This document shows positions 58,559 to 64,000 of a stretch of 64,000 nt of DNA, in pieces; positions within the stretch are counted from its first letter, which is position 1, and every line of letters begins with the position of its first letter. Source of the DNA: an uncultured Spirochaetaceae bacterium (GTDB lineage Bacteria; Spirochaetota; Spirochaetia; Treponematales; Treponemataceae). The DNA is taken from contig CACYWZ010000002.1 in assembly GCA_902778325.1 (NCBI GenBank), positions 62,001 to 126,000 of the forward strand. The letters run 5' to 3'. Below the pieces are notes generated by a model. It was not told the DNA's origin, did not search any database, and was given only the letters and a program-made list of their open reading frames with translations. The translations under genes and the position numbers were made by a program.

Positions 58559-58912
58559 ATGAATTTAATTCTGTATTGGTTGCTTAATGCATTTGGAATT
58601 GGAGCGGTTGCAAAGATAACAATTATCACTTTTATTGTTTTTATAATAGTGCATATCGTTACTGGTATTTTAACAGTATCTGAAGAACCTATTATTGGAG
58701 GATTCAGTTTTTTCTGGGCTGTTGTGAAAATAATCCTTCTGTTTGTTTTTATAGGAACTGGTTCTTCATTGAAAGCCATTATACTGGCAAATTCAATCCT
58801 AGCAGGAGTTTCTCTCTTAGGATTTTTGGCAGGTCCTTCAGGTGCAGCAAATCTTCCAGGCTTTATTATTAACATTATAGGTGCTGTTCTTTTTTATACG
58901 AAGATTTTTTAA
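58559..58912 (+). CDS. Small multi-pass membrane protein of unknown function
   Basis: 117 residues with four hydrophobic segments (about 3-20, 20-40, 48-66, 76-112) and very few charged residues. No family is recognised. The ribosome-binding site is GGGGG. Base composition is more AT-rich than the surrounding genome, as for the two genes that follow. It probably starts a three-gene operon behind the micropeptide terminator. Confidence 0.6.
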   Translation: MNLILYWLLNAFGIGAVAKITIITFIVFIIVHIVTGILTVSEEPIIGGFSFFWAVVKIILLFVFIGTGSSLKAIILANSILAGVSLLGFLAGPSGAANLPGFIINIIGAVLFYTKIF

Positions 58913-58925
58913 GGAGAACAATCTG

Positions 58926-60668
58926 ATGAAAAAATTGTTTCTTTTTCTTTCAGCAATTATTTTGTCATTTCCTGTTTTTTCAGCCGAACCAACTCAGCTG
59001 CAAAAACAAGCTGTGTTCATGATGAACTATTCGCAGTATGTTACATACAAGCTGAAGACTTACAACAACATTTTGGCTCTTGAGGAAGAATATAAGAATC
59101 TCAAGGACAATATGAATTTTCAGACTATTCAAGATTATGATAGTGTTGATGAAATCAATAATCTGATGGACGCAATTCATAACGAAAGAAAAAATCATAA
59201 AAACCGTGAACGTCTTGAGCAATCTGTTCAACGAAGAATGAATAACTCTTTGTTCAACTCAATTCCAAAAGTAACAACGATTGTAAGTGGAGGTGCAAAT
59301 CCTCTTTCTGTTGCAATAAACTCGGCTCGCTCTTTGGGCGGAATTTTTGTGAGCTATCAGCAGTACAAAAATGAGCTTTCGGAAGAGTACGATGAAAAAA
59401 TGTTTGAATATCAGTTTTTAACAGAGGATATTCTTAACGACAAGTATAAAAATTTGAATACCTACACTTGGAACTTGATACAAAAATATGGGATTTCTGA
59501 TGAGTGGAGACTTAACGAAACAGAACTTTCTCAGTTTTTTATGTACTTGAAAGATTCTGATACGCACAGAGCGTATACAAATCTGAAAAATATGAGTTCA
59601 GATAGATATGTACAGCATTTTCCAATGTTCTGGTATCATCTTGCAAATCTTGCATACAAGGATGGTGAAGAAGCTGAAGCTTTGAAATATTATACTCGCT
59701 TTGAAGCAGAAAATATTGAAATCTTCCGTTATGACACAACCGCTGTCGATGCGTATAAAGGGAAAATCTCGATTCTCTTGAAAAATCAAGAAGCAAATAA
59801 AAAAGAGATTTTGTCAAAACTGGCATTTATCGAAAAGAACAAAACTTCTTGGAATGATTATTATTTCTGTGCTCTTGTTTACGCTCAATTACAAGATAAA
59901 CAAAATGCAAAACGTCTTTTGGAACGTAACATAAATGAACTTTCAAGCAAAGTTGAAGCACAGTTTTTACAAGGTTCATATTTGGACAAAATTTTGAATG
60001 AAAGTGCGAAAACAGAGCAAAATGGTATTTTCGGAATTATGAATAATACTTTCAATAATGAAGAAAGCTCAACATTAGAAGTTGCAGGAAGTACAGATTA
60101 TGACGGCTTGGAACTTTGCAGAGCTTTGCTGAAAGAGCTTGATGACAATAAAATCTCTGTTGCTTCAATCGAAAATCAGTACAAAAGCGATACTCAAAGC
60201 GTAAATGAAATTTTGTATTGGTTTGGATTAAATCCTGCATCGTCAGTTTTGAGAAACTCAAAAGAAGACATAAAGAAGGTTCTTGTCAGCAGCAAAGTGC
60301 TTTCTGAAAAAGCTTGCCAAATTGATGTGAAAATCCCATTGCAGTGGGTAATGAGTGCGAATACAGATTTAGTTGCTCTTTTCTACAAACCAAATTCAAA
60401 TGAGCCTGTTATTTTAAGATTAAAGATTGATGAAAAAGAAACCAAGAAGCTTAAGAAAGCTAAATCTACTCCCAAAGATACAATTCTTTGCTATACAACA
60501 GGCAAGGCTGATTTTAACTGGAAAAAGGAAGGCTATTATTTCGCAGGAATTTATTTGGCACACGCTATTTATCCAGTTCAGTTTTTATACCCAATTGACT
60601 TGAACAAACCTGCAAAGAATGTTGCTCCATGTGGTATTTATTTTAATGGTCGCGAATATGGGCTTTAA
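58926..60668 (+). CDS. Exported TPR-like protein of unknown function
   Basis: 580 residues. A signal peptide (LFLFLSAIILSFPVFSA) is followed by a helical protein. Residues about 215-350 look like tetratricopeptide-type repeats (PMFWYHLANLAYKDGEEAEA, LKYYTRFEAEN; then DYYFCALVYAQLQDKQNAKR LL). The last 130 residues look beta-rich (IDVKIPLQWVMSANTDLVAL). The ATG at 58926 follows AAGGAG. AT-rich; function unknown. Confidence 0.65.
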   Translation: MKKLFLFLSAIILSFPVFSAEPTQLQKQAVFMMNYSQYVTYKLKTYNNILALEEEYKNLKDNMNFQTIQDYDSVDEINNLMDAIHNERKNHKNRERLEQSVQRRMNNSLFNSIPKVTTIVSGGANPLSVAINSARSLGGIFVSYQQYKNELSEEYDEKMFEYQFLTEDILNDKYKNLNTYTWNLIQKYGISDEWRLNETELSQFFMYLKDSDTHRAYTNLKNMSSDRYVQHFPMFWYHLANLAYKDGEEAEALKYYTRFEAENIEIFRYDTTAVDAYKGKISILLKNQEANKKEILSKLAFIEKNKTSWNDYYFCALVYAQLQDKQNAKRLLERNINELSSKVEAQFLQGSYLDKILNESAKTEQNGIFGIMNNTFNNEESSTLEVAGSTDYDGLELCRALLKELDDNKISVASIENQYKSDTQSVNEILYWFGLNPASSVLRNSKEDIKKVLVSSKVLSEKACQIDVKIPLQWVMSANTDLVALFYKPNSNEPVILRLKIDEKETKKLKKAKSTPKDTILCYTTGKADFNWKKEGYYFAGIYLAHAIYPVQFLYPIDLNKPAKNVAPCGIYFNGREYGL

Positions 60669-61551
60669 ACTGATAAAAAAGATTCTTTTGTTCTTTTTGC
60701 TTTTATCTCTGCCCTTTTTCACTTTTGCAAAGGACGGAGATGAACACGAAAAAGACCAGCTGAAAGTTCTTGGTTTATGGAATGATAACGACTGGTTTGC
60801 GAAGCAAAAGAGCAAAAAGAATCGAGAGATTATGCGTCCGCTTTTGGTCTTGTATAATGATATGATTGATGACCCATCTGATAACAAAAATTCAGATATT
60901 CATCAAAGTCTGTTTTATAAAAAATATTATCATCAAGGGGAAGACAGGGAATTTTACAATCTTGTCAAAGAAAAATTTCCAGGCTTTACTTGGGGAAAAT
61001 ATACGCACAGACTTTTTTATCATTGGGGATTTGAATACGGAGACCCTGCAAATCAAGAAAAACTGCAAGTTCAATTTTACAAAAAACTGCCAAACGCTAC
61101 AGAAACTGAATGGAACGATTTTATTCAGTTGATTCAAAGTGAACAGGAAAAGCGAAATCAAAAGACTGTAAAAGCAACTGATGAGTTTTTTGCTCTTGCT
61201 GGCGATAGAACTTTTTCGCGAGGCATAGCAGGTATTTGCTATTACACGCATTTGCTTGGTGATTTAGTTGTTCATTCTACAAATAGTTCTGAATCCGCAG
61301 AAGCTGTGCTTTCGTCCAAGTTTATCGCAAGAAATCTTGACAGATATGTAAAAGATTTAGCAACACACGGTAATCAGAAAGAGTTTCAGCAGTATAAAGA
61401 GTATCATGAAAAAGTTTTGATGACAGTTTATCAAAGCAACGAGCAATATGCACAAGCAATGATTGATATGCTTGCTGAATATGTGCCAAAACTGCTAAAA
61501 CGAAATTTAGCAACAACATTTAAGAACAAACAACTTGAGTTTGTAAATTAG
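60658..61551 (+). CDS. Exported protein resembling zinc-dependent phospholipase C/S1-P1 nuclease
   Basis: 297 residues with a signal peptide (KKILLFFLLLSLPFFTFA). Two stretches recall the all-helical zinc-dependent phospholipase C/S1 nuclease fold: YTHRLFYHWGFEYGDPAN (an H-x-x-x-x-H-W start) and FSRGIAGICYYTHLLGDLVV followed by HSTNS, similar to the H-[YF]-x-G-D-x-x-x-P-[FLM]-H metal motif but with the spacing altered. Enzyme activity is therefore uncertain. The start at 60658 overlaps the preceding gene by 11 bp; a second ATG 12 nt upstream is possible. Confidence 0.45.
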   Translation: MGFKLIKKILLFFLLLSLPFFTFAKDGDEHEKDQLKVLGLWNDNDWFAKQKSKKNREIMRPLLVLYNDMIDDPSDNKNSDIHQSLFYKKYYHQGEDREFYNLVKEKFPGFTWGKYTHRLFYHWGFEYGDPANQEKLQVQFYKKLPNATETEWNDFIQLIQSEQEKRNQKTVKATDEFFALAGDRTFSRGIAGICYYTHLLGDLVVHSTNSSESAEAVLSSKFIARNLDRYVKDLATHGNQKEFQQYKEYHEKVLMTVYQSNEQYAQAMIDMLAEYVPKLLKRNLATTFKNKQLEFVN

Positions 61552-61567
61552 AAACACTCAAAATAAA

Positions 61568-61602
61568 AACAATCCCTGCGAAAAATACGTGGGGATTGTT
61601 TT
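61568..61602 (+). terminator. Intrinsic terminator closing the AT-rich operon
   Basis: AACAATCCC pairs with GGGGATTGTT, T-run short. The stem resembles that after pheT at 58088. Confidence 0.7.
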
Positions 61603-61689
61603 GCGCTATTTGACCAGATGATAATTTGCGTCGCAGTGGTGCATTTTATCCCGTAAAAAATTTTTTTAATCAAAATCATCACCAAAAAC

Positions 61690-62283
61690 TCAGTTTTTTC
61701 GCTTTCTCTTTTTTTGGATTTTCTCGATTTCCATCTTTTCAAAATCAACTCTCCGAATGACGAAATCACCCATTGGCAAAATAACCTCTTTCGCATTCGG
61801 CGACAAACACTCAATCAAATCAGAAAAAAACTCCTCAACAAACATTCCAGTTTTCGGCGTTCCGTCTTCACCAAGAAGAAGCACAACAGAGTCAAACCGT
61901 TTTACCTCGTTATCTTCACTCTCATAAGCGCAAAACTCAAGAGGCTGATAAATCGCAGCATCATCCCCCTTTCTGAAAACAGACAAGTGCGCTTTTCCAA
62001 TATCGCTTTCTGCAAAAGTTTTGTCACCATAGCCAGAAAACGCATCTTTTTCTTGGCTTCTGACAGCGTTTATGAACCAAACGATTTCGCTTTCGCTAAA
62101 AGTCGCACGAAAATCTCTGTATGGGTCAGTGAACGCAGGATAGCACATCGTTCGCGCCTCGATTACAAAATTCCCAGCCTTGTTTTTCTCGATTTTCCAC
62201 ACGCAAAGCCCGCGACGCTGCTTTTGAAAATCTTTTTTCGCTTCTATCTCTCTTGCTTTTTCGCTATCTTTCTCGATTTCCAT
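61690..62283 (-). CDS. Unknown cytoplasmic protein (197 residues)
   Basis: No family is recognised. It is hydrophilic, with basic ends (SEKAREIEAKKDFQKQRRGL at the start and KIQKKRKRKN at the end) and a globular middle (CYPAFTDPYRDFRATFSESE, GDDAAIYQPLEFCAYESEDN). The ATG at 62283 stands 7 nt after TATACT, a leaderless arrangement, which also argues against the longer upstream frame. Divergent from the gene at 62434. Confidence 0.6.
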   Translation of the reverse strand: MEIEKDSEKAREIEAKKDFQKQRRGLCVWKIEKNKAGNFVIEARTMCYPAFTDPYRDFRATFSESEIVWFINAVRSQEKDAFSGYGDKTFAESDIGKAHLSVFRKGDDAAIYQPLEFCAYESEDNEVKRFDSVVLLLGEDGTPKTGMFVEEFFSDLIECLSPNAKEVILPMGDFVIRRVDFEKMEIEKIQKKRKRKN

Positions 62284-62433
62284 AAAATTAAGTATACCAG
62301 AGAAAGCAAAAATCGACTGCATTGACGTAAACTCTGCGATTGCTGAGCGTAGTAGAAGCATAAACTTGTCAATCCGAAGTTTTTGTGTTCCGATAAAAAT
62401 AGACACAATGAAATTTTTTGAGGACGAAAAAAA

Positions 62434-63180
62434 ATGAAAACACTATTTTTTGCATTGACCTTGTTTTTTGGCATTGCAGCACTGAACGCAAACGAAAGTA
62501 TCAGAAGCAAAATCGATTCACTGCTCGAAAACAGAGTCATTGAAATGAGCAGCGAGGAGCTAAACGCTTTTTTGAATAAAGATTTTGAGCAAAAAGTCAT
62601 TTCAAAACTGAACAAAGAAAATTCCGACAAAATCTGGGCAAAAGCCATCTCGGATTACATCGAAATCAAAAATTATGAAATAATAAACGCGATAAACTTG
62701 AGCAAAAACTTTCTTTTCTTTAATTATCTAATCAGAAGCAACGAAGGCATTTCGCCTGAGAGCGAAGATTCAAAAAAAGCGCTCGGACACGACAAAATCA
62801 AACATCATCTGATTTTTATATACGACAAAAACAAAAAAGAAATCGCACAACTTCAATATCTTTTTGTGCAATATACCCCAATAACATTTCACAAATACGA
62901 ATACAAAAGAAAAAATGTTTTGTACGCAATAGCAAATAATTCTTCTTCCGGAATGGCAGTCACAGACATTTATCTAGTGGCTTTTTCGACCAAAAATCTT
63001 GAGCTGCTTTTCTCAGAATGTGTGTTGTTCTCAAAAAGTTTTTATTCCGTCGACATTGAAGATGTAAAATTTGAAAAAGATTTTGTTTTTGACAAGAACA
63101 AGATAAAATTTTCAGGAAAAGATTTTGATTTCAAGGCGCAAAAGTATCTTGATTACAACAAAACTTACACCCTTTTTTGA
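62434..63180 (+). CDS. Exported protein of unknown function (248 residues)
   Basis: A signal peptide (LFFALTLFFGIAALNA) with likely cleavage near residue 19 is followed by a mixed helical and beta protein rich in Lys, Phe and Tyr. No motif or family is recognised. No strong ribosome-binding site precedes the ATG. Codon use is AT-rich, similar to the island at 58.4-61.6 kb. Array K begins 60 bp after the stop. Confidence 0.6.
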   Translation: MKTLFFALTLFFGIAALNANESIRSKIDSLLENRVIEMSSEELNAFLNKDFEQKVISKLNKENSDKIWAKAISDYIEIKNYEIINAINLSKNFLFFNYLIRSNEGISPESEDSKKALGHDKIKHHLIFIYDKNKKEIAQLQYLFVQYTPITFHKYEYKRKNVLYAIANNSSSGMAVTDIYLVAFSTKNLELLFSECVLFSKSFYSVDIEDVKFEKDFVFDKNKIKFSGKDFDFKAQKYLDYNKTYTLF

Positions 63181-63239
63181 AATTCGCAAAAAAAAGAAGC
63201 GCAAAAATCCCGCTTTCATCACTGCATTGACGTAAACTA

Positions 63240-63436
63240 CAGTTTAAAGCCTTCTTCACTTTGAAGAAGCCAATAAATTCCAGTTTAAAGAGTCATGCAG
63301 CAGTGAAGCAGCAAATAAATTCCAGTTTAAACGCTTCTTCACGCTGAAGAAGATAATAAATTCCAGTTTAAAGAGCCATGCAACAGTGAGGCAAACAATA
63401 AATTCCAGTTCACGAGTTTCTTCACGCTGAAGAAGA
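63240..63436. repeat. Palindromic tandem array K, 41/42-bp half-units, same family as array A
   Basis: CCAGTT ends at 63285, 63327, 63368 and 63410, with a first partial copy at 63244 (steps 41, 42, 41, 42). Units share AATAAATTCCAGTT with array A 61 kb away. Strong hairpins (CTTCTTCACGCTGAAGAAG) alternate with weak ones (CATGCAGCAGTGAAGCA), giving the 83-bp dimer. It lies upstream of the third DUF6261-like gene. Confidence 0.9.
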
Positions 63437-63462
63437 GAAAAAACTGTGGTTAATTGGCTTTG

Positions 63463-63596
63463 TCATTCTGAGCGAAGTGAATGCAATGAGCGGAGTCGAA
63501 GAATCTAGCCCACAAAATCACAATCTCCTATGAAAATGCACAATCAGATTCTTCGACTACAAACGGTTTCACCGTTTTTCGCTCAGAATGACACAG
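63463..63596. repeat. Large inverted REP-type element
   Basis: TCATTCTGAGCGAA with GAAGAATCT on the left is mirrored by AGATTCTTCGAC and TTCGCTCAGAATGA on the right, about 70 bp apart, with a small internal hairpin AACGGTTTCACCGTT. This type is common between genes of treponemes and Bacteroidota and carries no gene. Confidence 0.75.
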
Positions 63597-63635
63597 GGAG
63601 TCTAAATTCTGAACATCACAACAGGCAAAAAAATA

Positions 63636-63664
63636 TTTACACGAAGTTTTCAAAGGTCTATAAT
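63636..63664 (+). promoter_or_regulatory. Promoter of the third DUF6261-like gene
   Basis: TTTACA (63636-63641), 17 nt, TATAAT (63659-63664), 21 bp before the ATG. Confidence 0.75.
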
Positions 63665-63685
63665 CGCAGTCAATTGGAGTTCGTT

Positions 63686-64000
63686 ATGAGTTATTTCAAA
63701 TATAATTCAACTATTACGACGGTCAACACGATAGCATTTGCTGTCGCGGAAATGGTGGAAAAGCAGAAGAGCGACGACAAAACGCTCAATCTCTTCGGCT
63801 CTAAGATTAAAGAAAAGGCGGACGCACAGTCTATCGCGATTAAAAAAGACCGCGTGTACTCAGGGCTCGACGTTCTGGATTCACAAAGGGACACGCTTTG
63901 GAAGACGACAATCGACATCGTGAGCGCCTACAAGAAAAATCCCGTGGAAACGCTCTCACAGGCGGCGATTTTGATTTATCCAATCGTTGAAAAATACGGA
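63686..64000 (+). CDS. DUF6261-like helical protein (third; 3' end beyond the window)
   Basis: The frame is open from the ATG at 63686 (TTGGAG upstream) to the right edge, 105 codons. It begins MSYFKYNSTITTVNTIAFAV and contains KKDRVYSGLDVLDSQRDTLW, the block shared with the gene at 45159, and KNPVETLSQAAILIYPIVEK. All-helical and cytoplasmic. About 130 residues are expected beyond the edge. Own promoter; array K and the inverted element lie upstream. Confidence 0.6.
   Translation, partial: MSYFKYNSTITTVNTIAFAVAEMVEKQKSDDKTLNLFGSKIKEKADAQSIAIKKDRVYSGLDVLDSQRDTLWKTTIDIVSAYKKNPVETLSQAAILIYPIVEKYG

Overview
The window reads as chromosome of a saccharolytic, host-associated spirochete, most likely a Treponema. 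The reasons are an archaeal-type PheRS beta subunit, chemotaxis and HDOD proteins, an mtnN-luxS-birA cluster, and several proteins of the kind usually left as 'hypothetical' in treponemes. This is inferred from gene content; no rRNA gene is present to test it. No prophage, plasmid backbone, transposase or CRISPR array is visible.

Layout: 1-1.35 kb is the 5' part of a DUF3375 gene (JetA of type I Wadjet) running off the left edge, 20 bp behind lspA. 2.5-10 kb holds Nif3, a membrane/hydrolase-like protein, an HDOD protein, two acetyltransferases, a chemotaxis receptor and an AraC-type regulator. Near 10.06-10.25 kb there is a probable small RNA with its own promoter and terminator. 10.7-15.2 kb holds a YgjV-GNAT protein, ettA, a decayed vapBC insertion between 57-bp direct repeats, a GNAT and a DUF6261-like gene. 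15.6-21.5 kb is a maltodextrin-type operon (binding protein, two permeases, LacI, malQ). 21.9-25.4 kb holds YgiQ, an NfuA-like protein and an MFS transporter. 25.7-32.5 kb is a second, leftward sugar operon (LacI, binding protein, two permeases, GH35 beta-galactosidase). Both sugar operons carry the same GGAAACGTTTCC-type operator. 34.4-35.1 kb has four serine tRNAs covering four anticodons, one arginine tRNA and the SRP RNA. 35.6-44 kb holds a KDG-kinase-like enzyme, a symporter, a zinc protease, mtnN-luxS-birA and a large unknown protein. 44.1-50.6 kb holds yefM-yoeB, then DUF6261-like, LolA-like, MMPL and DUF4105 genes, and a phosphatase. 51-52.5 kb has an orphan CARF-like (DxTHG-type) protein with a sigma-factor-like partner. 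53-58 kb holds MATE, SUMF1 and a PheT fused to a tRNA-binding domain. 58.3-61.6 kb is an AT-rich island with a micropeptide and three exported or membrane proteins. The right edge cuts a third DUF6261-like gene.

The most unusual feature is non-coding. Thirteen intergenic gaps carry short tandem arrays whose sequence is nearly always private to the gap but whose period is shared: ten arrays repeat every 40-43 bp, often alternating 41 and 42 (an 83-bp dimer), and three repeat every 23 bp exactly. Most units contain a short palindrome. All three DUF6261-like genes have such an array directly upstream. I do not recognise this as a described element class. A second recurrent pattern is translation starting 6-10 nt after a TATAAT/TATACT box, which suggests leaderless mRNAs.
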